A stretch of 45,650 bases of DNA from Halovenus sp. GTDB lineage: Archaea; Halobacteriota; Halobacteria; Halobacteriales; Haloarculaceae. A program made the position numbers and the translations under genes. Positions 18,887-27,992 of this stretch are shown here, in pieces; positions within the stretch are counted from its first letter, which is position 1, and each line of letters opens with the position of its first letter. The stretch spans positions 1-45,650 of the forward strand of contig JAQCNM010000130.1 in NCBI GenBank assembly GCA_028275025.1. Reading direction: 5' to 3'. The notes below the pieces were generated by a model that was not told the DNA's origin, did not search any database, and saw only the letters and a list, made by a program, of their open reading frames with translations.

Positions 18887-19174
18887 TCAGGCGGAGTCCT
18901 CGCCCACCCTCCGTTCGAACGAGGGCGGCGCGACCTCTGCCATCGTCTGCTCGATATCACGCAGTGAGGTGCTCCGGACGAAGGCCGTTTTCGTGTGTAT
19001 CTCTGTCTCGTAGCGTATCTGGAACCCCCAGGTGTCCTCACCGACGTACTGTGTCTGGTTGACCTGGAAGATGGCCTGACTCGCGTGGAGTTCAGACAGT
19101 GTCTCGAACACGTCCCGTGCGGTGGTGTACGAACCCTCGTCGGGGACGACCAGTTTCACCCTGAGTGTTCTCAT
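18887..19174 (-). CDS. Uncharacterised 95-aa protein upstream of the JAMM gene
   Basis: MRTLRVKLVVPDEGSYTTARDVFETLSELHASQAIFQVNQTQYVGEDTWGFQIRYETEIHT...; same strand as the JAMM gene with an 86-bp gap. Confidence 0.7.
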   Translation of the reverse strand: MRTLRVKLVVPDEGSYTTARDVFETLSELHASQAIFQVNQTQYVGEDTWGFQIRYETEIHTKTAFVRSTSLRDIEQTMAEVAPPSFERRVGEDSA

Positions 19175-19408
19175 ACCGCCGGCCTCACAGGACTACCGCT
19201 GTCGGCACTGTCTGTCTGCCCAGCCTGCACCGTCCGGTTCTGACCACACCACGACACGTCTCCGTGTTGGTCCACATCCACATAACTGCTCCCGAGACCG
19301 TTCTCGCTCGGCGGCCAGGGTGTACCAACGTCGCGTGCGAGCGGAATCACGTCGACCTCGCGCGAGCCGAACCCTGCCGATTATACCCCGTCCGCCCGGA
19401 GTACCCAC

Positions 19409-20179
19409 ATGGATATCGGGGCGTCTATCGGACCGTACGTGGACCGTATCGGGGGGATACCGGAGTCGTTCTCGTTTGTCGAACTCGCGCTCGGCGAGGG
19501 CGAGCGGCCGCTGGGCGCTGTCGACCCGGGTCGTATCGCCGACAGACTCGCGGCCGGTGGGTTCGGGGCGGTCGTCCACCTGCCGTACCGACAGCCTATC
19601 GCGACGCCGGTCGAGCAGATCGACGCGGCGACACACGGGTATCTCGACTCCGTGCTCGAAACGGCCGCGGCACTCGGCGCGGAGACGGCCGTTGCACACC
19701 CCCGGGCCCGGGGGTCGGGACACGACCACCTCGTCGACCGGGTGGCGCAACTGCACGACCACGGCGCGGACCACGACGTCACGGTCTGTTTCGAGACCGT
19801 CGGCCACGCCGGGGGGCTCTCGCTCGAACGTGTCGGCGAGGCGGCCGCAAGCGCTGACGCAGCGGTCTGTCTCGACGTCGGCTACGCGTATCTCGAGGCC
19901 GGTGTCGGCGGCATCGAGTCGTTTCTCGGCTCGTACGCCGACCTCGTCGAACATCTCCACGTCCACGGGGCGCGACACCGTGGGGACACACACATCCCGA
20001 TCGGCAGCGGCGATGTCGAGTACGACTCGCTCGGACCGGTTCTCCACGACGCCTCGCCCGCGACGGCGACAGTCGAGGTGTTCACCGACGACACCGACCA
20101 CCTCGTCGACTCCGCCGAGCGGTTCGACGCCGTCTGTGCCGCCGAGACCGGCGACGGACCGACCGTGTCCGAGACGTAG
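19409..20179 (+). CDS. Sugar phosphate isomerase/epimerase-like TIM barrel (AP endonuclease 2 fold)
   Basis: DVTVCFETVGHAGGLSLERVGEA, AVCLDVGYAYLEAG, VEHLHVHGARHRGDTHIPIGSGDVEYDSL. Confidence 0.8.
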   Translation: MDIGASIGPYVDRIGGIPESFSFVELALGEGERPLGAVDPGRIADRLAAGGFGAVVHLPYRQPIATPVEQIDAATHGYLDSVLETAAALGAETAVAHPRARGSGHDHLVDRVAQLHDHGADHDVTVCFETVGHAGGLSLERVGEAAASADAAVCLDVGYAYLEAGVGGIESFLGSYADLVEHLHVHGARHRGDTHIPIGSGDVEYDSLGPVLHDASPATATVEVFTDDTDHLVDSAERFDAVCAAETGDGPTVSET

Positions 20180-20222
20180 CGACCGAGAGAGGGTTCTTGT
20201 GGCTCCGGCGAGAAGATACTGT

Positions 20223-20648
20223 ATGCACGGTGGCGGGCCAGACGGTGAGCAGACAGTCCCGGTGGAGCCACCGGTTTCCGTCGAACTGTTCCCGACACAC
20301 TACACGGTGATGTGGACCGGTGGGTCGTTGGCCCGGTTCGTCGGCGCGGTCGCGAACCTCGACACCGTCTCCAGGACCGCGTCTGCCGTCGTCGACGATA
20401 GGGCCACCGCCGGACGTGAGCGCCGTCGTGTGGCGGACCTCGAGACGGCCGAGACGGTACGCTATCTCAGGGTCGAACCCGACACGCCGTGGACGGTCTC
20501 CTGGGAACGGCGGACACGGCCGGTGGTCTCCGTGAGCGGCACCCCATCACCCGCCCTGTGTCGCCGCGTCCACCGACAGACAACCGACTGTGAGGGGTGG
20601 TCTGACGGCGCGTTCGACACACTCGCTCGTGTGACAGCAGACCGGTGA
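20223..20648 (+). CDS. Conserved-looking hypothetical protein (141 aa)
   Basis: MHGGGPDGEQTVPVEPPVSVELFPTHYTVMWTGGSLARFVGAVANLD...; this is the in-frame 3' part of the artefactual 508-aa ORF. Confidence 0.55.
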   Translation: MHGGGPDGEQTVPVEPPVSVELFPTHYTVMWTGGSLARFVGAVANLDTVSRTASAVVDDRATAGRERRRVADLETAETVRYLRVEPDTPWTVSWERRTRPVVSVSGTPSPALCRRVHRQTTDCEGWSDGAFDTLARVTADR

Positions 20649-20778
20649 GCTCTGCCACCGCCGGACACCGACGTCGACCGGGACCGGGACCGGGACCGGG
20701 TCGCGGGTGCCCGACACGTACCGGTCCACCGGACGACGGTATACTGGGATTTAACCCCGTGCCGGCCGTCACCCCGGC

Positions 20779-21516
20779 ATGGCTCCGGCCCCGGACCTGA
20801 ACGGTCGCACAGCACTCGTCACCGGGAGCGCAACACGTGTCGGTCGCGAACTACTGCTCCGTCTCGCGGACTGTGGTGCCGACGTTGTTGTTCACTACCG
20901 CGAGAGTGAGGCCGAGGCCGCCACAACGGCCACGGAGGCCCGCGACCGGGGTGTGGACGCGACGACGGTCCAGGGTGACATCACCCGACCGGCCGAGGTC
21001 GACGCGATGTTCGAGGCAGTCGAGCGGGAACTCGGTCACGTCGACGTGCTGGTCAACAACGTCGGGAACTTCGACGCCCGTCACTGGGAGGCTATCGAGT
21101 GGGACGCCTGGCGGAGCGTGGTCGAGAGCAGTTTCTACGGCACCGTACTCTGTTCGCGGCGTGTACTGGACGGGATGCGTGATCAGGGCTGGGGTCGTAT
21201 CGTCAACATCGGTTTCGCCGACAGCGACCGGATGCACGCCCCGCCGGTGAACTTTCCGTACTTCGTCGCCAAAACTGGGGTGTTGATGTTCACCCGGATG
21301 CTCGCAGGGGACACACAGGACGACGGGATAACTGTCAACGCCGTCTCCCCGTTTGCCGTCGAGAACACTGTCTCCGACGTGTCGGGCTTTCCACGGGGGC
21401 GGGCAGCGTCGTTCGACGACGTGGCCGCGCCGATGCTCTTTTTTCTCTCGGAGAGTGCCGCCTACATCAGCGGTGAGAACGTCGCCGTCGACGGCGGACG
21501 GCTCAGCGAGTCCTGA
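20779..21516 (+). CDS. SDR-family oxidoreductase
   Basis: Rossmann motif VTGSATRVGRELLL, DVLVNNVGNFD, YFVAKTGVLMFTR, AYISGENVAVDGGR. Confidence 0.9.
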   Translation: MAPAPDLNGRTALVTGSATRVGRELLLRLADCGADVVVHYRESEAEAATTATEARDRGVDATTVQGDITRPAEVDAMFEAVERELGHVDVLVNNVGNFDARHWEAIEWDAWRSVVESSFYGTVLCSRRVLDGMRDQGWGRIVNIGFADSDRMHAPPVNFPYFVAKTGVLMFTRMLAGDTQDDGITVNAVSPFAVENTVSDVSGFPRGRAASFDDVAAPMLFFLSESAAYISGENVAVDGGRLSES

Positions 21517-21602
21517 CCCGGCGGTGACCGCCGAACCGGTCGGGAGACGACCACGGGGAGACAGGAGCCAGCCTTTATCCACAGTCGCCCACACAGTCAC
21601 GT

Positions 21603-22505
21603 ATGCGGGTTACCGCTGTTGGAACGAGTGGTGGTGTCCCAACCGCACAGTACGGAACGAGCTGTCTCTACCTGAACCTCTTTGGTGACGAGATACTGTT
21701 CGACTGTGGGGAGGGCTCACAGCAGCGGCTGATGCGGTACGACGCCTCCCCGAATGTCGATGCCGTGTTCGTCAGTCACCTTCACGCAGACCACACCCTC
21801 GGGGTGCCCGGACTCGTGCAGGCACTCGAGATGAACGAGCGCGACCGCCAACTCGATATCTACGTGCCAGAGCAGCGCACCCAGCGCGCGACCAGACTGA
21901 TTCAGGGCGCGTACGGGGAGCCCAGTTACCCGGTCGAGGTACACGGGTACGGCAGCGACGAACCGGCGATACAGACGGAGCACTACGGGGTCTACCCGTT
22001 CGACACGCCGTACACGGCGTACTCCCACGGGTTCTCGGTTCGTGAGACCGACAAGCGCGAGTTTCTTGTCGAACGGGCACGGGCACTCGGTGTCGACCCT
22101 GGGCCGAAGTACGGCACGCTCCAGAGCGGTCAGTCTGTCGAGACAGAGGGTGGAGCGACTGTCGAACCCGAGGACGTGCTGTCGGAGCCAAAACCCGGGC
22201 GAAAGATCGTCTACCCGGGGGACACCAGACCGACCCCGGCGGTCGTCGACGCGGCGTCGGACGCCTCGTTGCTCGTCTACAGCGCGATGTTCGCCGACGC
22301 GGAGTCGGAGCGGGCCCGCTCGACCGGTCACTCGACCGCGAGGGAGGCGGGCGAGGTCGCGTCGGAGTCGGGCACCGACAGACTCTGGCTCACACACATC
22401 TCGCCGAGACACGAGGGTGAGGAACAGCGACTCGAGTCACAGGCACAGACGGCGTTCGACGGGGCGGTCGTGGCTGTCAGAGACGGGGAGTCAACCGAAC
22501 TGTGA
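21603..22505 (+). CDS. rnz: Ribonuclease Z
   Basis: TSGGVPT...ILFDCGEGSQQRLMRY...VFVSHLHADHTLGVPGLVQ...VYPGDTRP...TGHSTAREAGEVA...LTHISPRH. Confidence 0.93.
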   Translation: MRVTAVGTSGGVPTAQYGTSCLYLNLFGDEILFDCGEGSQQRLMRYDASPNVDAVFVSHLHADHTLGVPGLVQALEMNERDRQLDIYVPEQRTQRATRLIQGAYGEPSYPVEVHGYGSDEPAIQTEHYGVYPFDTPYTAYSHGFSVRETDKREFLVERARALGVDPGPKYGTLQSGQSVETEGGATVEPEDVLSEPKPGRKIVYPGDTRPTPAVVDAASDASLLVYSAMFADAESERARSTGHSTAREAGEVASESGTDRLWLTHISPRHEGEEQRLESQAQTAFDGAVVAVRDGESTEL

Positions 22506-22519
22506 GGCCACACGGCCGC

Positions 22520-23404
22520 TCACGTGTCCGCCGCCAGCCGCTCGAGACCGACGACCAGGCTGCCGACAACCACGGCGAGCACGACGACCAGGACCAGCAG
22601 CGTGGAGACGACACTCACAACCGGGTCGAGGCTGTTGCGCAGGGAGTTCCACGCGAGCACCGGTATGGTGCGGGTGTCACGACCCGAGACGAACAGCGTC
22701 ATCACGAACTCCTGGAGGCTGACCACAAACGCAATCAGGGCCGCCGCGAACAGTCCAGACCGGATGTTCGGGGCGACAACCTCGACAAACGCCCGGGTCG
22801 GACTCGCACCGAGGTCGAGTGCCGCCTCGCGCAGTCGCGGGTCGAACCGTGACAGACTCGCCCGCACCACCGAGAACGCGAGCGGGGTCGCCCACAGCGA
22901 GTGTGCCGCGATAACCGCCAGATACGTCTGCTGGAGACCGAACTCGCCGAGAAACACAAGCAGTGAACTCCCGAGCACCACACCGGGCACCAGCAGCGGC
23001 AGTACCGCGAGTCCGAGTACCGCGCCCTCGGCCCGACCGCCGAGGTTCCTCACGCCGAGTGCCGCCGTTGTCCCGGCGACTGTTGCGAGCACGGTTGTTC
23101 CGACGGCCGCGATCAGGCTGTTTCGCGTTGCCCGCTGCCATCGGCTGCTGTCGAGGAACGACTCGTACCACCGTGTCGAGAACGTCTCCGGCGGGAGAGA
23201 CAACACCATCGAGTCCCCGAACGACGTGACAGCAACAATCACAATCGGTGCGAGCAGGAACGCGAACACGGTGCCGACACCTGCCCGGAAGAGCCACGTG
23301 CCGACGGCGACACGACCGAACCGAGAGCCGGCGGTGGTCGGTGTCGGCCCGGACTCGACGGTCTCACCGGCCCCGTCTGCCCGGGTGGGCGGCTCTTCAG
23401 ACAT
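22520..23404 (-). CDS. ABC transporter permease (PotC-like)
   Basis: Binding-protein-dependent permease motif EAALDLGASPTRAFVEVVAPNIRSGL; hydrophobic; overlaps upstream permease. Confidence 0.88.
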   Translation of the reverse strand: MSEEPPTRADGAGETVESGPTPTTAGSRFGRVAVGTWLFRAGVGTVFAFLLAPIVIVAVTSFGDSMVLSLPPETFSTRWYESFLDSSRWQRATRNSLIAAVGTTVLATVAGTTAALGVRNLGGRAEGAVLGLAVLPLLVPGVVLGSSLLVFLGEFGLQQTYLAVIAAHSLWATPLAFSVVRASLSRFDPRLREAALDLGASPTRAFVEVVAPNIRSGLFAAALIAFVVSLQEFVMTLFVSGRDTRTIPVLAWNSLRNSLDPVVSVVSTLLVLVVVLAVVVGSLVVGLERLAADT

Positions 23405-24314
23405 CCCGCAACCCCCCGCGGCGCCGCAGCAACACGATCCCGAGTGTGAGCACGACGAGCACGACGGTCGTCAGGACAACTGCGAGCGCGGCGGCAGCCG
23501 GGTAGTTGAACTGGCTGAGAAGGTTCTGCACCTCGACGGCAACGGTCCGCTCCGAGGTCGACCCGAGCAGGAGTGGTGCCGCAAACGCCCCGGCACTCCA
23601 GGCAAAGGCGATGACACCGCCGACAGCCATCCCCGGGACCGCGTGTGGCAACACGACCTCCCGAACCGCCCGGACCGGTGTCGCGCCGAGGTCGTTTGCC
23701 GCCTCGACCAGGGACTCGTCGAGCCCGGTCAGTACGGAGTACACCGCAAGCACCGTGTACGGCAACACGACGTACAGCTGTCCGATCAGTACGCCGATCT
23801 CGTTGTTCACGAGCAACAGCGAACTGTCGAGTACCCCCGCGGCCAGAAGCGTGTCGTTGACAACCCCCTCCGGCGAGAGCATCACACGGGCGGCAAACAC
23901 CTTCACGACGAGTGTCGTGAACATCGACATCACGACGCCAGCCAACAGAACAGTTCGTGTCGCCCCGGACGCCCGCCAGGCGGCGTACGCGTACAGCGTC
24001 CCGATTCCGACCGCGAGCAGTGTCGCCACCACCGCAAACAGCATCGTCCAGGTAAACACTGTCGTAACCACCGACGAGTCAGACAGGTACTGGTAGCCGT
24101 CGAGCGACCAGGTCCCCCTCTGTAGTGCCCCACCGCCGACAGACCGCTCGGCGAGGCTGATGCGGAGGAGATACCCCATCGGCGCGACGAACACGAGCAG
24201 GTCGAAAAGCAAGAGCGGGACCAACAGGAGCTTCGTCCGGGAGATGCCGCCGGACGCCGCCTGTAACACGGAGCGAACCCGGCGCACCCCGCCGGCGGTG
24301 TCGACGTCGCTCAT
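23397..24314 (-). CDS. ABC transporter permease (PotB-like)
   Basis: EAANDLGATPVRAVREVVLPHAVPGMAVGGVIAFAWSAGAFAAPLLLG; ATG at 24314 preferred over ORF start. Confidence 0.88.
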   Translation of the reverse strand: MSDVDTAGGVRRVRSVLQAASGGISRTKLLLVPLLLFDLLVFVAPMGYLLRISLAERSVGGGALQRGTWSLDGYQYLSDSSVVTTVFTWTMLFAVVATLLAVGIGTLYAYAAWRASGATRTVLLAGVVMSMFTTLVVKVFAARVMLSPEGVVNDTLLAAGVLDSSLLLVNNEIGVLIGQLYVVLPYTVLAVYSVLTGLDESLVEAANDLGATPVRAVREVVLPHAVPGMAVGGVIAFAWSAGAFAAPLLLGSTSERTVAVEVQNLLSQFNYPAAAALAVVLTTVVLVVLTLGIVLLRRRGGLRDV

Positions 24315-25510
24315 ACCCGGACCCGGGCGCCATCTGGCCCAAAGTAGTAGACAGCAGCGGTATCCCACGACAGTTCCACTCGGTCACCAGTGGACAGGTC
24401 GGGTGCCCGGGTTACTGACCGCTCGACAGACAGTTCGGCACCCTCGCCGGTATCGATATCGACCTGATACCGGATACTCGACCCGCGGTAGACAACGTCT
24501 GAGACTGCCCCGGTGAGCGCCATCCGGTTGGTGGTGTCCGGTTCGACGTCGGCGCGTCGTTCGGCCGTCCCCTCCTGTGTCCCGCCGTCGGGACTTGTGG
24601 GTGTCTCGCCGGGTGACGGGGAGAGTTCGAGAATCTCCGGCCGAACCGATGCCGTTAGGTCGTCACCGGGCGTGAGACCGCTCTCGGTCGCGATCTGTAT
24701 CTGTGCACCGACACCTGGGAACTCGACTGTGACTGCCCGACGGGCCGTGTCGCGTCTGTCGGCCCCGGAGCCGACGACCCGTCCCGACAGGAAGTTGCTG
24801 TTTCCGAGAAACGACTCCACAAACTCGTCGACCGGGTCGTCGTACACGGTCTCGGGGTCACCGACCTGCATCAGTCTGCCGTTGTTCATCACCCCGATTC
24901 TGTCTGCGAGTGTAAACGCCTCCTCCTGGTCGTGTGTGACGTACACCATCGGCGTGTTCAGTCGTTCCTGGATATCCTTTATCTCGAGTTGCATCGTCTC
25001 GCGGAGGCGTTTGTCGAGGTTCGACAGTGGCTCGTCCAGTAACAGAACATCGGGGTCGACCGCGAGTGCCCGGGCGAGTGCGATTCGTTGTTTCTGGCCG
25101 CCGGATAGCTCCGCCGGTCTCGTGTCCTCGTAGTCGCCCATCTCGACTGTGTCCAGGTGGTCTCGGGCCTGGTCACGCCGCTTTGCTTTCCCGACACCTG
25201 CCATTTTCTGCCCGAACGCGACGTTCTCGATCACCGTCTTGTTCGGAAACAGCGCCCAGTCCTGAAACACCGTGGCACAGTCGCGGGCGTACGGTGCGAG
25301 GCTGGTGACGGTTCGCCCGTCGAGAACGACCTGCCCCGTGTCGGGCGATTCGAACCCCGCAATCGTCCGCAGTGTCGTTGTCTTTCCACATCCCGAGGGT
25401 CCGAGCAGACAGAACAACTCCCCGTCACGGACCGACAGCGAGAGGTCACGCACGGCAACCAGTTCGCCGTACTCGACGCGAACCCCGTCGAGTTCGACGA
25501 CAGTCCTCAC
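24311..25510 (-). CDS. ABC transporter ATP-binding protein (PotA-like)
   Basis: GPSGCGKTTTLRTIAGFE, LSGGQKQRIALARALAVDPDVLLLDEPLSNLD, C-terminal TOBE-like region; GTG start (25508-25510, VRTVVELDG) proposed. Confidence 0.9.
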   Translation of the reverse strand: MRTVVELDGVRVEYGELVAVRDLSLSVRDGELFCLLGPSGCGKTTTLRTIAGFESPDTGQVVLDGRTVTSLAPYARDCATVFQDWALFPNKTVIENVAFGQKMAGVGKAKRRDQARDHLDTVEMGDYEDTRPAELSGGQKQRIALARALAVDPDVLLLDEPLSNLDKRLRETMQLEIKDIQERLNTPMVYVTHDQEEAFTLADRIGVMNNGRLMQVGDPETVYDDPVDEFVESFLGNSNFLSGRVVGSGADRRDTARRAVTVEFPGVGAQIQIATESGLTPGDDLTASVRPEILELSPSPGETPTSPDGGTQEGTAERRADVEPDTTNRMALTGAVSDVVYRGSSIRYQVDIDTGEGAELSVERSVTRAPDLSTGDRVELSWDTAAVYYFGPDGARVRV

Positions 25511-25668
25511 ACCGCACACCCCCCGTCTGCGGTTGCCGCGTCGGCTACGCACGACACGTCTCGGGGTCTCGGGGCCCTCTCGGTGTCGTTCTGTCTACCG
25601 GCCTGGAGCGCTCGCGACAGTGTGTCTGTGTCCGGGTGGTGTGTCACGGTGGATCAGATGCTGCGTGG

Positions 25669-26835
25669 TTAAAACTCCGTCTGGAACTCTGTGAACCGTT
25701 CGTTCAGATCGGCCGCCGACTCGGCAACCTGGCTGTACTGCTTGAACACGGTGTTGTTCTCGAGTTCGGCGTTCTCGATCGGTACCTCTGCCCTCGTCGC
25801 CTCGGGGTGGGTTGCCTCTGTGCTCGCCATCCCGAGATTGAACGCGTCGGCGTATGCCGTCTGAACGTCGTCTTGCAACAGGAAGTTGATGAACTCCTCT
25901 GCCGACTGGCGGTTACTGCTGCCGCGGGCGACCTGGTAGTGGTCTACGTATCCCATTGTCCTGTCGGGCACCCGGATCCCGATGTTCATATCACCGGTCT
26001 GGTCGCGTTTGCGACTGTACGCGTAGAAGTACTGCCCGACGTCTGTCACGCCCTGTGACATCGAGGTCCAGAGGTCCTGAGCCCCCGAGTAGAACTTCTC
26101 GATGGGCATCTCACGGAGTGTCTCGAAGATCATGTCGCGCTGACTGTCGTCGTACAGCTCCTGTTCCATCGGTGCCGCCTCGGTTGCGATGGCACCCATT
26201 ATCACCGTGTTGAAAAAGTACGAGCCCGGAAGTGCCAGGTTCATATCGACATCCTGCACAGCGGCGTCACGCCAGGAGTCCAACTGAAACTCGACCGCGT
26301 CGGCGTCGTAGGCGTAGCCCATGACCCCGTACGCCACCGGCACCCCGCGGTCGCTCTCCAGGTTGTTCTCCAGTGTCTCCTTGACCGTCTCGGCGTTCGG
26401 GACGTTCTCGTACCGGATCGGCTCCCAGAGGTCGTCCTGGTCCCCGAGATAGTGGTCTCGGTTACTGCCGACGGTCAGGTCGAACGGCGGGTCGTCCGAC
26501 GGTGACTGTCTGACCTTCCCGAGGATGTTTTCCCAGTTGCCGACAATCTCGACATCGTTGCCGGTCTGGTCCTCGTACATCGGCTTGATCGTCTCCCGGA
26601 ACACCTCCACGTTGGTGCCACTCCAGGTCGACACGGTGAGGGTTCCGCTCCCACCGCCGAGACAGCCGGCCATCGCCAGTGCCGCTCCAGTACCACTGGC
26701 TGCCAGAAACGCCCGACGACTCGTGGTAGCCGACGCCTCTCCACCAGTTACTCGTTCAGAACTGTTCGTCTGTTCCCGATTATCGCCAGTCACCTGCCCC
26801 CGCTCGCCGGAGGGGACCCCCTCGGGGTTCACCAT
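25669..26835 (-). CDS. Substrate-binding lipoprotein (PotD-like), Tat signal
   Basis: SRRAFLAASGTGAALAMAGCLGGG; TLTVSTWSGTNVEVFRETIKPMYEDQTGNDVEIVG. ATG at 26835; the ORF upstream part runs through tandem repeats and is not coding. Confidence 0.88.
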   Translation of the reverse strand: MVNPEGVPSGERGQVTGDNREQTNSSERVTGGEASATTSRRAFLAASGTGAALAMAGCLGGGSGTLTVSTWSGTNVEVFRETIKPMYEDQTGNDVEIVGNWENILGKVRQSPSDDPPFDLTVGSNRDHYLGDQDDLWEPIRYENVPNAETVKETLENNLESDRGVPVAYGVMGYAYDADAVEFQLDSWRDAAVQDVDMNLALPGSYFFNTVIMGAIATEAAPMEQELYDDSQRDMIFETLREMPIEKFYSGAQDLWTSMSQGVTDVGQYFYAYSRKRDQTGDMNIGIRVPDRTMGYVDHYQVARGSSNRQSAEEFINFLLQDDVQTAYADAFNLGMASTEATHPEATRAEVPIENAELENNTVFKQYSQVAESAADLNERFTEFQTEF

Positions 26836-26948
26836 ACGTTCACTAGGTTTTACGTCTAATAAGCGGCACGATATCAGAATCGCCGGAACGTTGCCCGGTG
26901 TCGCCCACGCCGGACTGGTGGGTGTCGGGGCCGCTCGCCCGGTGAACA

Positions 26949-27044
26949 GACTGACTGTCGAGTGTGAGGCACCCGGTAGATAGACCGACTGTCGAGTGTG
27001 AGGCACCCGGTGGATAGACCGACTGTCGAGTGTGAGGCACCCGG
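26949..27044. repeat. 34-bp tandem repeat, three units
   Basis: GACYGACTGTCGAGTGTGAGGCACCCGGTRGATA starting at 26949, 26983 and 27017; third unit truncated at 28 bp. Confidence 0.97.
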
Positions 27045-27052
27045 AGAACCCC

Positions 27053-27739
27053 CTACACGGCGTCCGGCGGCTGGTTGACGCTGAGGAGGTCGACACCGGC
27101 CGCTCGGCACTGCTGGAGAACTGTCTCGGTCGGGCCCTCTCCGGGGGCACCTGTCTGTACACGGAGCCCGTGGTCGTGTGCCATCGAGACGAGTTCGGCG
27201 TCGACACCCATCTGGTAGAACACGTGGACCGTGTGACAGTCGAGATGCGACGCCATCTGAACGCCGAGCTCCGGGGCGTTGCTGTACAGCCCCGGGTGGA
27301 GAATGAACCCGGTGTCGAGCGACGGGTCGGCCTGTGTGGCCTCGTACAGGGCCAGCGGACTGAACGAGATGAGAGTTGCCTCGTTGTCGTGGGTGGAGAG
27401 CAGTTCGCTCACCCGCCCGGCCATCCCGAGGTCCTTTAGCTCGACCTGGACGCCGACGTCGCTCGGAATCACAGAGAGCGCCTCGTCGAGCCGGAGTATC
27501 CGCTCACCGGAGTCGAGAATCTCGACCGCTTCGAGTGTCTCCCACGGGGTCGCGACGACACGTCCCGTCTGGTCGGTGAGCCTGTCGAGTCTCTCGTCGT
27601 GAAAGACAACGAGCTCGTTGGTCTGGCACGGCCGCACGTCGAGTTCGATCCAGTCGGCGGTCCTCCCGGCCTGTGTGAACGCGGTCCGCGTGTTCTCGGG
27701 AAACGCAGACGCGTACCCGCGGTGGGCGACAAACTCCAT
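27053..27739 (-). CDS. ugpQ: Glycerophosphodiester phosphodiesterase
   Basis: FVAHRGYASAFPENTRTAF, WIELDVRPCQTNELVVFHDERLDRLTDQTG, VQVELKD. Confidence 0.93.
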   Translation of the reverse strand: MEFVAHRGYASAFPENTRTAFTQAGRTADWIELDVRPCQTNELVVFHDERLDRLTDQTGRVVATPWETLEAVEILDSGERILRLDEALSVIPSDVGVQVELKDLGMAGRVSELLSTHDNEATLISFSPLALYEATQADPSLDTGFILHPGLYSNAPELGVQMASHLDCHTVHVFYQMGVDAELVSMAHDHGLRVQTGAPGEGPTETVLQQCRAAGVDLLSVNQPPDAV

Positions 27740-27992
27740 ACCTCCGCAAGTAATGAAAGAGACAAGAACCTTTTGGTGTTTGCAGGTATCGCCGCACAGA
27801 CTACCGCTACGGCCCGATACGCCCGTATAGGATAATAGTACAACTTGTTACAACTACGGCAACCGAGGCGTACATAGGCGGCTATAGGTCAATTACCAGC
27901 GTATTACTGTGTCGGGAAACTGTATCGGGTATGGTGGGCACCGTCTTTGGCCGGCATACGAACACAGACAGTCCGGCGTCGAGGTACCGTTG

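Noticed and set aside
19122-20648. 508-aa ORF on the plus strand
   Set aside because: Its first two thirds overlap the TIM-barrel CDS in another frame and are Arg/Ser/Pro-rich low-quality sequence; only the 3' part from 20223 looks real.
20676-20699. (GACCGG)x4 hexamer run
   Set aside because: A short simple repeat in GC-rich intergenic DNA; expected low complexity, no supporting context.
26949-27044. 34-bp repeats as a CRISPR array
   Set aside because: Units are directly adjacent with no spacers, only three copies, and no cas genes in the window.
25669-27207. 512-aa ORF with an N-terminal extension
   Set aside because: The extension translates the 34-bp tandem repeats and overlaps ugpQ; a proper Tat/lipobox protein starts at 26835.
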